From Endomychus coccineus (taxonomy: Eukaryota; Arthropoda; Insecta; Coleoptera; Endomychidae): 64,000 bases of DNA. The translations under genes and the position numbers were made by a program. Position 1 is the first letter of the stretch, and each line of letters begins with the position of its first letter. The notes below the pieces were generated by a model. The model saw nothing but the letters and a program-made list of their open reading frames with translations. It ran no database searches and was not told the origin of the DNA. Below are positions 45,350 to 57,869 of the stretch, in pieces. The stretch lies in assembly GCA_958510875.1 (NCBI GenBank), contig OY294068.1, positions 67,868,633 to 67,932,632 of the forward strand, read 5' to 3'.

Positions 45350-48300
45350 GTTTAAAAAAAAAACTTTAAATTTTCAATTTCAATGTGTCGTGCGCCAATT
45401 CGTTATCTATTGGTGTGGCAATGTTTTATTTACCATATTATCGTCCATGCTCCTGCTATGTTTCTCTGATAATCGACATAAATGTTTTCATATCTGGATA
45501 TCCCGTTCTCCCACAATGATGTTGTTTCACTACCTTCCGAAGAAAAGATATAACTTTTACAATGTTGAAATTTACAACACTTTTCAGATGTTTAAAATGA
45601 GTTTCATCCATGTAATACCATGTATAGTCTGACCTATCGACTCTAACTGCTTCTTATACAGTGTATGAGATAATTCACGAAATGTCTAAGGAAAGTGACA
45701 TACCTTGAACAGTGAGCTCTATCTATACTCCAGTACATCTAACGCATCATATCTATATTCTTTGAAAATTTTGAATAAATCGAAGTCACCGTTCGACCGT
45801 TATGAAGAAACAGACAACGTGCTGTATGGGTCGAAAGAAAAAAAGACATCGTTCGCTATGTTCACTCCATCTTAATGTGCCGTTTGAGTGCCCCACGCTT
45901 ACTCCGTCTTACGCATGAGCCGATCATGAGCGTGAGCCGCAGTCTGTCTGATTGCGCTAGCTCAATTCATCAGCACTATTTCTCTCTACAATCGGCCAGA
46001 TAGTTAGCGCAACGAATAGTGCGTGAAACAGAGTGAATAGCGTCGAGTATAATTGAGTCGTCTAGTTCAAAACCGAGGTATTTGCTATTTCAGAGAATAC
46101 GAATACGAATTGTCAATGGCCTTGTGAAATGAATCTATTCCAAACCCGCCTAAGTCATATGGCAAATCAATGAAGAATTATTCGTTGCGTTCCATAACCT
46201 GCCGTCTCCATGGAGCGTTCCAAATGCGGTTGGCCCTAGCAAGCAAGCGCGGCTTTTGGTCAGTTTTCTGGCAAATGGCATAGTTGTTTGTTGTCGTGTT
46301 TTGTTTCACTTAATCGTTAGTATTTACATTGGAAGAAAGGTTGAAAATTTTGATATATGATTGGATGTCAGCAACTCGCGCTGCGATAAAGCAACCAATT
46401 CAATCCTTCCACACGGTTTGTTCCATCAAAAATTGCAAGGGTGATATTTCCATGTGGGGCCATGTCAATTGTCGTACTGCTCTATGGCCAATCCGAGTCT
46501 GTGCCAAGAAGTTAACTACATTAAACCAAAACTTCTGCCAGTTGGTTGTGTGCAAATCTTTCCACTTTAGTTACGATATGTTGAACATTTGTTGACGAAA
46601 CATTATGAAAAAGAAAGACATTCTTTACTTGTTTTTTATGTCAAGGTACTGCAGGATTATGGTGAAAATCAAGATGGAGGAGTTGCACCTGAAGTTGTTT
46701 GCAGTCGTTTCATTTTAGGATATTTCCTTTTCATCAAATTTGTTAATGTTTCAAACAAAATTACATGTTTGTTCCATACTGATCAGCATATGAAACCGCG
46801 ATGAGAGTGTTCTGTTCCCGTGAACGCCGCATATATTTCCCTACGTGCGCTCTATCTTAGAAGTGGATGGAGTATTGTAGTAAGCTACAAATCCAGGAAA
46901 ATTAATCAGTCGACATCAATAAAACCAGGGCATTGACATACAAAGCTGAGAAAGTCAAGACATCTGGCAAATTATCCTAACGACCACCCGTAAATTGTAG
47001 AGGGCGTTCCGGTACGTGTAGTAATTGTAGACTTTATAGACATATTTCTCTTTACAATTAACCAGACATTTAGAGCATCAAGCAGTGAGCGAAACATAGC
47101 GAATGTCGTCGAGTATTTCTACGGACCGCTGCTCTCGATAACTCAAAAATGGCTTAAGGTACGACATTGAATTTACAAACCAGTAATTTTAAAGCATCGT
47201 ATCTATTTCTGTGAAAATTTTGAGTAAGTCGTTTTCACCGCTTGTCCGTTATGTAGAAACCAACAACTTAACTGAAATTAGGGCAGACTTCGTTCGCTGC
47301 CGCTCACTCTGTCTTAATAATTTCAAATTAGTGTCATGTCTTCTCTACTTACCACGAAGGTCTTCAAAGTTGCTCTCCTTCTAAGCCAAAAAACAGTTAA
47401 AAATCCAATTGTTTCCTAAAACGGTCTAGATTACATACTATAATTATGTCTCCGGGTGGACACCTCAATCTCAAGCTCAACCACTGGTCAAACGACACCG
47501 ATGTCTACTTTGTACAGTTGATGTGACAGAGTTTTAACCGTTGTCAGAACCGGGATCGCAAAATGAGTCATTCGAACGAAGCTAAACTATTCCTGACAAT
47601 TTAAAATTATTGCGAAACTGATTCCACTGTCCTATAGGAAAGTGTTGATAAGAATTGGATTCAAAGGATGTTGTAGTAGATTAGTATCTTAAATAATAAT
47701 AATTAACTGACTTGGAATATTAAAAGTCCATTACCTTTTGAGCCAAATATTCCGGAATAGAAATAGAATTGTAAAGCAATTCTGAAAAACTAATCATGGG
47801 GCTCATAAATATAACGAATAAAAATCGTTGAATGAAGCACAAATCTTCAGTACGGGCCTGGTGGCACAAGTTGTAAAGTTATACCAATTTAATTTCTAGT
47901 AAGGTCGGCGGGCTAGACTGGTGGGTCTTATTTCTTAGCAGACATCGGTCATATAAAAGAACTAAGAATGCTATGTTATTCATATTCATTCATGAGGTGT
48001 AGACCCTCGGACTCCAACATTTATTTGTCTCATTAAATATTTCAATCATGTTCTCCATGAGTAGATTAATCATTATTACATATCTACTTCCGTATTAATC
48101 GATATTAGTAGTTTTCAGGATACACTAATATTAAATTTATGCGAATGGTAGGTTGAAACATTGATTATTATATTAATCAATGGTTGAAATTAGTACATAG
48201 TGGTAGTGGAAATGAATGCACCAAAAATAAATTAACTGTGATTCATATATCACTAACTTTCCTTAGCCGTAGGAACATAAAATCGCAAATGATTAGGAAC

Positions 48301-48984
48301 AGATGTAGACGTGGAAAGACTGCAAATTATTCTCCATGTGACAACATATTTGTTTTAAACTTGTCAAAATTGGATCCTCATTGTATTATTATATATTCCA
48401 ATGAATTACCTGCTATTGGGTAGTACCTTCTTTTGTTAGCATAATTTTTCACTTTCGGAGACTTCTGCGAGTAAAATGTGTAATACATTTACCAGTCTGC
48501 GGACTTGCCCCCGCAGAAACAGCTAAGATTCGCAGCAACAGAACATTAAATTGCAAATAATTTAGAAACAACTAAATACGTGGAAATACTTCAAATTATA
48601 CTATTTGAATGTTTATTCAAATTGACAATAAAAATAAAGTATGTTTTTTATGCTTATGATAAGTTCTCTTCAGGTTAGATCGATTAGTATCGTTAAAAAC
48701 TAATAGTTCTAGACAGCTGTTTCGATCTTCTCATATACCTCATGAGTAGAACGAGAAAGTGTATAACGTTACTGAACGATTCTCTATCTAAAGTATACAT
48801 TCTCGAACTTAAAAAGTTACGAGGAATGTTACACTACTTAACTGCGCCACATGGAGACATCAAACCGAAACAATGTAACAATCGAGATAAAAGTGAGGAT
48901 TTTAGTTTGGGCTTTTGTTTCAAAATATCATATGTACAGGCTATTACTGAACGCAATATTTGTATTCTTTTCAATCAATCTGTT
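45350..48984. repeat. Unassigned DNA with two pairs of diverged direct repeats
   Basis: Blocks A (45725-45890) and B (45975-46070) recur in swapped order as B' (47040-47130) and A' (47185-47340). Examples are TGAAAATTTTGAATAAATCG / TGAAAATTTTGAGTAAGTCG, and AGCGTCGAGTAT / TGTCGTCGAGTAT. A second weak pair is 48272-48332 / 48541-48602. The frames 46329-46595 and 46589-46804 have no motif I recognise. No gene called. Confidence 0.5.
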
Positions 48985-49763
48985 GGGGTCTCAACTCCTC
49001 AGAGGAGCATTCTTATAAAAACAATCCAAAAGTTTAGAAAATTAATGAATTAAGAGCCGAAAATGACCCCTAGTATGTTTTTTGGGTCGCTGATCACGAT
49101 TCCGCAGTTTGTGTTCTCGAAAAACTCTCCCAGATGGGAAATTTGGAAAATTTATATATAATATATAATTTTGTTGCAAAAATGACCTCGAATTTTCTAT
49201 CTGGAGACGGTTTTTTGGGAAAAATAACAGCGGAATCGTGATCAGCGACCCAAAAAACCTACTAGAGGTCATATTTGCAAAAAAATTATACTTTATTATT
49301 CATAACCGTCTCAGGAAAATCTCAAATTTCCCGAATTATCCATCTGGAGAGAGTTTTTTGGCAAAAATAATAGCGAAATCATGATCAGCGACACAAAAAA
49401 CCTACTACAGGTCATTTTTGCAACAAAACTATAAATTATATATTATATAAATTTTCCAAATTTTCCATCTGGAGGGAGTTTTCCGAGAAAACTAACTGCG
49501 GAATCGTGATCAGCGACCCAAAAAACATACTCTTAGTTCATTAATTTTCTAAACTTTTGGATTGTTTTTATAAGAATGCTCTTCTGAGGGGTTGAAACCC
49601 AGTTGTGGGGAGGTAGAAAGGTCGACCCCCCGCGGTCTTGATAGTCATGAATGATCTATGGGGTATTAGGAACAAAATGCAACAAAAAATTTGAAATTCT
49701 AGCTTACTACATATATTTTTTTTATTATGGCCTTTTTCCCGGCTTATTGCCTGGACTATAGTT
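48985..49763. mobile_element. Foldback element, family F, copy 2, left-truncated
   Basis: Same sequence units as 25793-26940: CAGAGGAGCATTCTTATAAA at the left, GATCACGATTCCG repeats in both orientations, and GTCGACCCCCCGCGG then the complete right terminus TTGCCTGGACTA at the right. The left outer about 150 bp are missing and one tandem unit is partly deleted. The frame 49042-49272 is a by-product of the repeat. Confidence 0.88.
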
Positions 49764-49764
49764 T

Positions 49765-50370
49765 ATGAATCAAATACTGCATACCAAAATCAACCGATAA
49801 TTCTGGAAACAGTTTCAATTTAAATTGTTCATCTGAGGACTAGCAAAAACACTGATATTTGTTTTCTTATTTTTCGCCAATAATAAGATAAACAGGATGA
49901 ACGTTGTTTGTACCATCTTCATTTCAGTTTCATTGAGACGTGTCACTAAATTATATAAGACGTTTTTTTGTATCAAATTTATCGGAAGCTGGACTTCTAT
50001 AGACTGTTAATTGAAAGATGTATTCCGATCAACGGTCAGGCTCATTACCCATCGAGAAGATGGTTAGAATCAAGATCAGCTCACTGAACGTTGTAATGTC
50101 AATAAGTCGACCATTTCTAAATGATTGGTACGATTTGCGGCAGCTGGGATTAACACAAGAAAACTGGGTCAAGGTCCAGAAGGGTAACATCCCCTGAGAA
50201 AGACCGATTACTACAAATTCACACACAGAGGCAATGCTATGTGACCAGTACTTTTCAACTTTTTTTTATACGGGAGTAAAAGTTATGTAATTTTCCAAGA
50301 AAGTCTTGGTGCCGAATTGGTTCAAATTTTTGGAAATATACTATGTTACAGCTAGAAATTCCCCATATTT
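49765..50370. other. Unassigned DNA
   Basis: Nothing recognised. Confidence 0.5.
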
Positions 50371-50371
50371 T

Positions 50372-50590
50372 TCAATGGATGTCTACCATATGATGTGTTA
50401 CGAAGACAAGCAGGACTTGTGTGGATATCTGCTGACGAAATCCATATTGCTGGACGTTCAAGATTTTGGAGCGTTCTAGGTATTGGATGAGCTCGATGTT
50501 GATTGCTTTCTCCATTATTTTAGAGATCACTGATAGTATTGCAAGATCACAGATAGTACTTCTAGGTACCCTTGAAATCAATTATTGAAA
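50372..50590 (-). pseudogene. LINE reverse transcriptase fragment, RT motifs 1-2a
   Basis: Minus strand: CDLAILSVISKIMEKAINIE then LIQYLERSKILNVQQYGFRQ and QISTQVLL. Family pattern: YRPISVLPxxSKIxExxIxxQLxxYLxxxxILxxxQYGFRxxxST. Only about 65 residues survive and nothing of the palm with YADD follows. Confidence 0.75.
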
Positions 50591-50591
50591 A

Positions 50592-52085
50592 AAAAATTAT
50601 TAAACGTGTAAAACTGCAATTTATACAATTATGAGCTAATTTCAGTAGGCAGAGTATATGCGGTAAGCTTATTCGTATGTCGGTTTGTGATGAACGGCAA
50701 ATGAAATTTCTGTCGATGAAATCTAGAATGAACAATTTCAATCAATCCAACACTGCGAAGTAAAAGAACCAAATTTAAGGTTCCAAAACCAATTTTTCCA
50801 ATTGTAGTATACTCATTAGGTATTCTACTACGAAGACTGCATTATTACCAGTTATTAATTTCCATTATAACGACAACTGGTGATGTTAAACCTGTATTTC
50901 GTATTGGGACTTGTTAATGATATAAGGTTAATCAGAGACTGAGTTCTACTTGACGAGAGGTTCATTACGCATGAAAACAACTTTTATACTGGAACAGAGT
51001 AGGCATGATGGAACGCAAGCTCAGTCTCAATGAAAACATAAAAACTTTTTTATGATTCCTCAATACCAAGCATTCATGAAACATTACAATTCTGTAACTA
51101 TACAATGATTTTTATAGCAATTTCAGCAATGGGGAGTGCCATCATAATAGTCAACATTAAAAACATATGAATAAGAGTTGCCTTTTTTTGCCAATGGTTC
51201 AACTTTAGATGTACCTATAGTTTTCATATTTGGTATACTGTAGAAGTTTTTTGTGTCACAAAGGCCTCAAATTTTTATTATCTATGTATATAGAGGATTC
51301 CTTAGTGATACGTGTTCATTAAAGGACAACCTATAGAACCCATTTTCATTTTGTCATAAAGTCACTTCTTTGTCTGTAACATCTTTAAGCAAACGTTGTC
51401 ATTTGAGATTTTGTATTTGATTGATACTTTTTCATTCTCGTTCTTGGATCGAACCGTCTTTTCATAAACGTTAATAAAACTGTAAAGAAAACAAATTTTA
51501 GGAAGTAACCGATTTAAAGCAGTATCAAAAAGAAAATGTTAGTTACTGGTTAGGTAATTTTAGATTATCAGTATCATGCTTCCCCTCACCCAAAAAGTTA
51601 GAAAGTCTAATAGATAACAGTGAAAAACTATTTTTGTTTGCATTTTTGGACGTTTCAAGAGCTATATTCCGTGTTTGAATGTTCCTTTAATAACATTTGA
51701 AATACCACATGATTCCAAATTCGTAATAAACAATCACAACATTAACGCACACTATAATGATGTCTATTATAGTTACACAATAAAATTAAAATGGTATTTC
51801 AGCTTTGCTTCTGTTTTAAAATAATAATAATAGGCTCAAAGTTCAGAATGAATAAATCAGCGGACACCATAGCTTAGTAATCGCATAGCCACCCGAAAGT
51901 AACCAAGTATCGACGATGGATCTTTAAATTGGATGTTATCATTTATCTTACTTGACAATTAATTTCCTTTTTCATGTACTGTTTCTTATACGTTACATTT
52001 TATTCATGATATGACAATTGTGAATTGACTGTGACAGATCACAGAACAAGTAGAAGTAGAAAATCTCCCAAGATTAACATTTTCC
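50592..52085. other. Unassigned DNA
   Basis: Nothing recognised on either strand. Confidence 0.5.
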
Positions 52086-52089
52086 TCAT

Positions 52090-52680
52090 AAAATCTTATA
52101 TTTGAGGACTTCGAGACATTCGAGAAGAAAGTTGAACCATTGCCAAAGCAGTTCTGATCTTCCATTTATAAGGTTGGCTATCATGATGGCATTCCTTCAT
52201 AGCACATCTGTTGTCTTTATTCAGATCTGAAATCATGGCAGGTTTGTTGCCATGGACTCTTTCCTTTAAATTGAGAAAAAAGCGCAATGGGGTTAAATCG
52301 GTTCTGAGAGATAATACAACCTGGAAATTTGGTAGGTTCTATTATGTTTCACAGTGTAACATAATTATGGCATCACATGTTATTAATCCAAGTTCAAATC
52401 GGTGTTCTCGAAGAAAAAAGTCGATTAGCTTCCACCGATAGCACTATTAACAGTAACAGCGTCGACAGCTTTGTGCTCAAAAAATATGGGCCATATGAAC
52501 CAATGATTCATCAAGCCATTACAGCCGAGATTTTTTCTTATTTTTTCGTGTATTTACCTGAAGTTTGCCATATAAATTTCCGGACATCCTGTATATGGCT
52601 TGAAAGATTTGGCGTGAGATTCGATAACAACTGTTCAAACGTCATGCTATCATGTTCACATAATGTAAACGGAGCGTAAA
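52090..52680 (-). pseudogene. Tc1/mariner-superfamily transposase relic
   Basis: Minus strand, heavily decayed. From 52570 downward: FIWPIFFEHKAVDAVTVNSA (family GPYFFENxxGxAVTVNGxRY), then FFFENTDLNLD, a gap where the HDGA box should be, and DLTPLRFFLNLKERVHGNKP then AMISDLNKDNRC (family PDLTPLDFFLWGxLKxRVYxxxPxTIxDLK). The third Asp is Arg here and the WG is lost. Assignment is by pattern order and should be treated as probable. No TIRs found. Confidence 0.55.
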
Positions 52681-52684
52681 ATTA

Positions 52685-53420
52685 AAATATTAACTATTAA
52701 ATTTCAAATTCTACGAGTCTTCAGATAGGAATGCTTTTTTGCCTGGATACTGGTTCTTTTCACTAGCTACAACACAGTCACTAAAACTTTTTGTGCATTC
52801 CACTCATAACTATAGTATCCTCTGTACTAGTCTGTACAGGTTTTTCATCGGTTGGCTGTTGCACTCTTCGGGGATAGCCTAGAGTGTCCAAATATTGCTT
52901 ATCAGGAAAAGATCCTATTCGCACAAATCGAACTTGATTCTTGACGATATATCTGAATCTTGAATAAGAGGCAGGCGTTGCCCTTTAATATTTCAAAGTT
53001 TTCTTCTTTCCCCTCCCTAAGGGGATATAAATTCCTTGGAATTATTTAAAATAGGCCACCCAAAGAAGAAAGTTGGTTAGTTTGTTTGTTCTTTTATAGA
53101 AACCTAATTTTTTTCTGAGCTTGATGATATTCTGCACACGTTTAAAACAAGACGAAAGTAAATGTTCACATAATATTTAGAAAAACCAACGATCCCCAGT
53201 TTCCACCCCTTAAAGTAGATTAGTACCATAGTACCGACCATGATGAAATGTTGCACAACTGATACCTAGTATTACTTGTTGAAATCCATTTGTAAATCTA
53301 AGAAACAGGTGGAAGGTAGAAGTAAGACATCGCGAGCGAGCGTCGTTATTAACTTAGTACACATATGACTGAGATCTGGACAAAATACTGTGGTGGTTGA
53401 AATATACTTTTCGATTCTGT
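52685..53420. other. Unassigned DNA
   Basis: Nothing recognised. Confidence 0.5.
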
Positions 53421-54485
53421 AGTCCGAGTATGAGGCGCCGTTTGCGCCATAATTATTACTTATTTATATTTTAAACATCTTAGAATATATATTAAACTTT
53501 CACATATATATTGAACACGTTTTATATATATGGATTGTAGAATGTAAATATATAGAACTTGTTACAAATATATTTAGAACTTTAACTTCGTATATTTGCC
53601 ACTGGTGGCGGCCAGGCTAATATATTAGTCTGAGGAATCATCAATCCGGCTTGGCAACACCGATGATGTAACGTGATGTAAACAACGTAATACCTTTTGG
53701 CATAGCATATGTCATGTTTCACTTTCATTCTGAGAAGTTCTAGTTGTGAATAAGTGGAATATTCAATGAAAGAAGAAATTACTATATTCTGCTTTGAGGA
53801 AATGAGATGAAGAGAATAATCAAGGAAACTAATGAGGACAGGTTCATGTAATTTTGCAATAATTACAAGAGGCAAGTGAAATAGATTTTGGCAACTATGT
53901 AACTAGGTATCAATAATATGTATGAAGATATTGTTGTAGATCTAATTTACATTGTTTTTGTTCTAGGTATTATTTTCATACGGATGAAGGAAGAATTGAA
54001 ATATGGGCCTCACTGTTACATTGGTGAATCAACACAAACATGACATTAAACAACCTACCGAGGATTAGACAACTGAAGAGAAATATGAGGGTGACTACTA
54101 GACAAAATTGAGGACCTTGTAGACACAAAAATGTGGAAGAGGATTGTGGATATTGAACGGCCAAATGCAAACAGCTATCAGAACCAAATTATATCTAAAG
54201 CTCACATGAAGACAAGTGTTTAATAACAATGTGGAGGTAAAAATGATCCTCAAGTATATGAACAATTTAAAGTAGTCATTTAAAAATCTTAGCACAATAT
54301 ATACTATAAATTTAAAGTATGTGAGAAATAATGTAGGACACTACTTGATATTGCAGCGTATGCAAATTTTGTATTGATCACTACCAGTGTGTTAGTGTAC
54401 TGAATATGCAGTAATGAATACCTTGTCCAGCATGTACACTTGATAGTAATGTAAGAAGAGCGAATAGGAACTAACTCTGTTTTAG

Positions 54486-54635
54486 ATGAAGTTTTGGAGT
54501 ATTAAACCACAACATGATGAGGAAAGCAACGAATTTATCAGAGGAGATGGAAGTTCAGACACAGAAGTAAACGAAGTTTATTTTAAGCAGTGTATTGACA
54601 ACATTGCCGTGGGGAATTTTGAACTGTACGATTAG
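54486..54635 (+). CDS. Small acidic open frame inside the unclassified element
   Basis: 49 codons: MKFWSIKPQHDEESNEFIRG then DGSSDTEVNEVYFKQCIDNI and a short end. Directly upstream is CTCTGTTTTAG, which would serve as a splice acceptor, so this might be an exon rather than a full gene. Acidic residues cluster in the middle. No family recognised. Confidence 0.2.
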   Translation: MKFWSIKPQHDEESNEFIRGDGSSDTEVNEVYFKQCIDNIAVGNFELYD

Positions 54636-55539
54636 TAAATTGCACAGAATGTTTAGTCTTTGAAACAATGTCTATTTTCTATTATCATATAATTCAAAAT
54701 ATGTACTTATTTTAGAATGTAGTTATTTATTTGTAATACATATTATAATTAATAAATTGATTGATAAATAAACCAGACTAAAATTACCAAAACAGAATAA
54801 GTAAAACAGAAATACATTAAAATCATTCAAAAACTTCTTCCTGCACTTTTGAGCTACGAAATCTTTTTACCAAATTAACAATAATTGTCGCATGATATCT
54901 GACTGGATACAAAGTAGAGATAACGAATGGAGAATATTTTAGTATACATATACATGCTCACAGGTAGGTTTCTATTCAACAGAATAAGTTGAAATTACTT
55001 AACTTTTGATTGCCCATGTCGTTGTGACTCGTAAGTGATTGCTTTGTTAGCTTGTACTCACTGTAAATAAAACAATAGTATCTGAAGCTTTTTATTTGCC
55101 TTTTTAAAGTGAAATAAGTCGTTTACAAATGCTTTTATAAATTTATTGTTTTCATTATTTATTTAACATAAAAAAGATGTCAAAAGTGAATGGTTTAGTT
55201 TATGTCTTGGGTAAATGAAGTTAATTGGTCGTCATTGATAATTGAGTTTTTAAGATTGAATTCTCTCTTCCTCCTTAAGAGTGTATTTCTTGATATGTGC
55301 AAAGTGTTGCTCATTGATAATCAATTTAATCCAGTAGATCTTAGATGCAAAATTTGTTCATTTTGAATGTCATATTTGGATCGGCCTGAATGTTAATTTC
55401 TAATTAAAGAAATATTGTTTGAAGTATGTGGTGCTGTTATATCTAGAAATATAAGAATAGTAATAGTAATTGAAAAAATTAATTAATAAATGTTACTGTT
55501 CTATTAAGATTAGAACATTTTGTGAAAATTGGTTGTTCA

Positions 55540-55800
55540 TCAACCCATGTCAATACTTATAAAGAATATAACACTGAATTTAAACTTATCATCTTGTAGG
55601 ATTGATTGCATTGATTGATACAATGTGGAATTGATATTGTAAAGTATCAACAATATCCCTTGAAGTTGTTCATTTGGCACATTTTGTATCAAAACTATCA
55701 AAGTGCGGCAATTAATGTCAAGTTTATTTGAATATTTAAACAGAATCCGAATGTCTGATCCAAACAAACGTCTGCGGGCTTCTTCGTAATCACGAATCAC
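55540..55800 (-). CDS. Unrecognised 86-codon open frame inside the unclassified element
   Basis: Begins MIRDYEEARRRLFGSDIRIL, contains VPNEQLQGILLIL and ends in a hydrophobic FFISIDMG. It lies just inside the right inverted arm and reads toward the element's centre. Composition is protein-like (mixed charged and hydrophobic), but I recognise no motif. It may be a gene of the element or chance. Confidence 0.25.
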   Translation of the reverse strand: MIRDYEEARRRLFGSDIRILFKYSNKLDINCRTLIVLIQNVPNEQLQGILLILYNINSTLYQSMQSILQDDKFKFSVIFFISIDMG

Positions 55801-56004
55801 TTCAAAGAAAAACTGTTCTACGGTAATTTTTAATAGATAGAAGCAACTTCCTATCTAAATCTCTGAATTCAAAAAATAAAACTAACACAAAAACGGTGGA
55901 TTTCAAATTAATACTCTATACCAAACGAAAACCAATCACTGTTGTGTACATATGTTACACCATCGGTGTTGCCAAACCGAATTGATAATTCCTCAGACTA
56001 ATAT

Positions 56005-56104
56005 ATTAGCCTCAGCGCCACCAGTGGCGAATATTCGAAGTTAAAGTTCTAAATATTAGCCTCAGCGCCACCAGTGGCGAATATACGAAGTTAAAGTTCT
56101 AAAT
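56005..56104 (+). repeat. 50-bp tandem duplication in right arm
   Basis: ATTAGCCTCAGCGCCACCAG starts at 56005 and 56055. The two 50-bp units differ by about one base (AATATTCG / AATATACG). The left arm has a single unit. Confidence 0.92.
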
Positions 56105-56279
56105 ATATTTGTAAGAAGTTCTATATATTTACATTCTACAATCCATATATATAAAACGTGTTCAATATATATAGAAAGTTATTCAATATATATGTGAAAG
56201 TTTAATATATATTCTAAGATGTTTAAAATATAAATAAGTAATAATTATGGCGCAAACAGCGCCTCATATCCGAGCAACG

Positions 56280-57860
56280 TTGGTGTATAAGTAGTTGAAA
56301 ACATCGAATCCATTTAATAAATCTAAGAAACAGGATGAAGTAAGATGATCGTTTTGGAACTTGATAAATTATACCAGTATTCTAACTGACGCAATTTTAT
56401 TAACGATAATGCCTGCTATTATTTGTTGATGTCAGTTTTGAAACATGCTGTATAATTAATCAAAAGATGATAAAACTATGTCAATTCTTTTCGGAGGGTT
56501 ACTCCCATAGCTATAGACTGGTTTAGGTGAAAGCAGAAATGCTTCTAAATAATACATCACACAATTCAAAGGATTCTTACAATTATTTCAAAACGAATTT
56601 TGGAATAGTAAAAACTATTAATTTATACTATGCCAGTAATGATACTTAATCGAATAATTATCCATACGTGACAACGTTCTGCAGAAGTTGTAAATACAAT
56701 ATCCATTACTAAAGTATACAGTTTGTTCTCCATCTGATTTCATTTTAATTATACATGTTGATAATGGCAGATAATATGCGTGGTTCATCCTGCTTGGTGA
56801 GACTCGAATTCAATTCTGATTGATTACCATCAATAAAACGCAAATCCAATAATAATAATAATATCAGACAGCTAACACGTTCAAAAGAACCAAAATCGGT
56901 GAATTTTTTTCACCGTTGTTGAACTGAAACGTTTAGACTTTTGCAGCACCTTCTAAGGGTAATGTGCCAACTTCTTACCGGTTTTACCCTTACCGGCATT
57001 CATTTTGGAATGCATGATAGGATAAACAAAACTCATCAGCTCTATATTTTCCGTTTTCTTCAATAAAGTCCTTTCTTACATCACTCACCCATAAGCTGCT
57101 TTTCAATTCTTACCCATGCGTTCCAAAATTATAGTAATGATTCCATTCGTATGATATTTTGGTATTCATATATTGCCTCCGGCAGAATAATGTGGAAATA
57201 ACCATTTTTGTCAAGGGCAAATTTGGGGAACCCAATTTGCTTCCAGATAATCTCAGTGGTTCCAATGAGAGATCCGTGTCACCCAAAATGACTAACTCTT
57301 AACTTGATAACTACACTAAGGAATGATTATTCAACTTGAGATATCATCGAGGTAAGGTAGTCATTATTATGGTAATTACCCTATTGAGAAAACTTTTGTT
57401 TATTATTTGATCAAGTGGGTCATAATAAATCAACAACAAATCTACCAATTGTGACGTATATCACCACTAGAGAATATCATGAAAGAATAAATTGAACAAA
57501 TTGCTTTTAAGACTTACAGCAATTTATCCACGTTTATCAGTAATTCAAAGCTGAAGGATAAAATGAGCTGCTAGATACGATGACCGCCTTGCCATTTATA
57601 TAGACCAAACAAGGCGCAGTTATATTGTTGGGTCCTACAAGCATTTAGCCAGCTACAAACTGCAAATATGAGGATCAGATAAGTCTTGAAATTGGGTAGA
57701 ATATTACATAAAAAGGGCAAGAATTGTATACAGGTTCCGCAACATGAATTACCCAATTTAAGTAGGTTATAAAATTTTATTAACTTGAATAATAAAATGA
57801 ATTAATAGTTATTTTTAAGCCACAGGGATGGTGATTTTTATGATTTAAATATAGTGCTCC
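56280..57860. other. Unassigned DNA
   Basis: Nothing recognised. A small (AATAAT)n patch near 56850. Confidence 0.5.
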
Positions 57861-57869
57861 GTAAATATC

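Larger units (their letters stand above)
53423..56275. mobile_element. Unclassified 2.85-kb element with long inverted ends
   Basis: 53423-53690 and 55938-56275 are inverted copies. Shared landmarks from outside inward: TATGAGGCGC(C/T)GTTTGCGCCATAATTATTACT, the TATATATGGATTGTAGAATGTAAAT block, TTTAACTTCGTATATTYGCC, a GCCAC-TG-GTGGC hairpin, CTAATATATTAGTCTGAGGAA, and TTGGCAACACCGATG. The right arm carries an extra 50-bp tandem copy (56005-56104). The interior (about 2.25 kb) holds no recognisable transposase or RT. No target duplication was identified, so the exact ends are uncertain. Confidence 0.75.

Noticed and set aside
46329..46804. Two adjoining open frames with several Cys and His
   Set aside because: The spacing does not match THAP or C2H2 fingers and the frames are interrupted. 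Not convincing as a zinc-finger gene.
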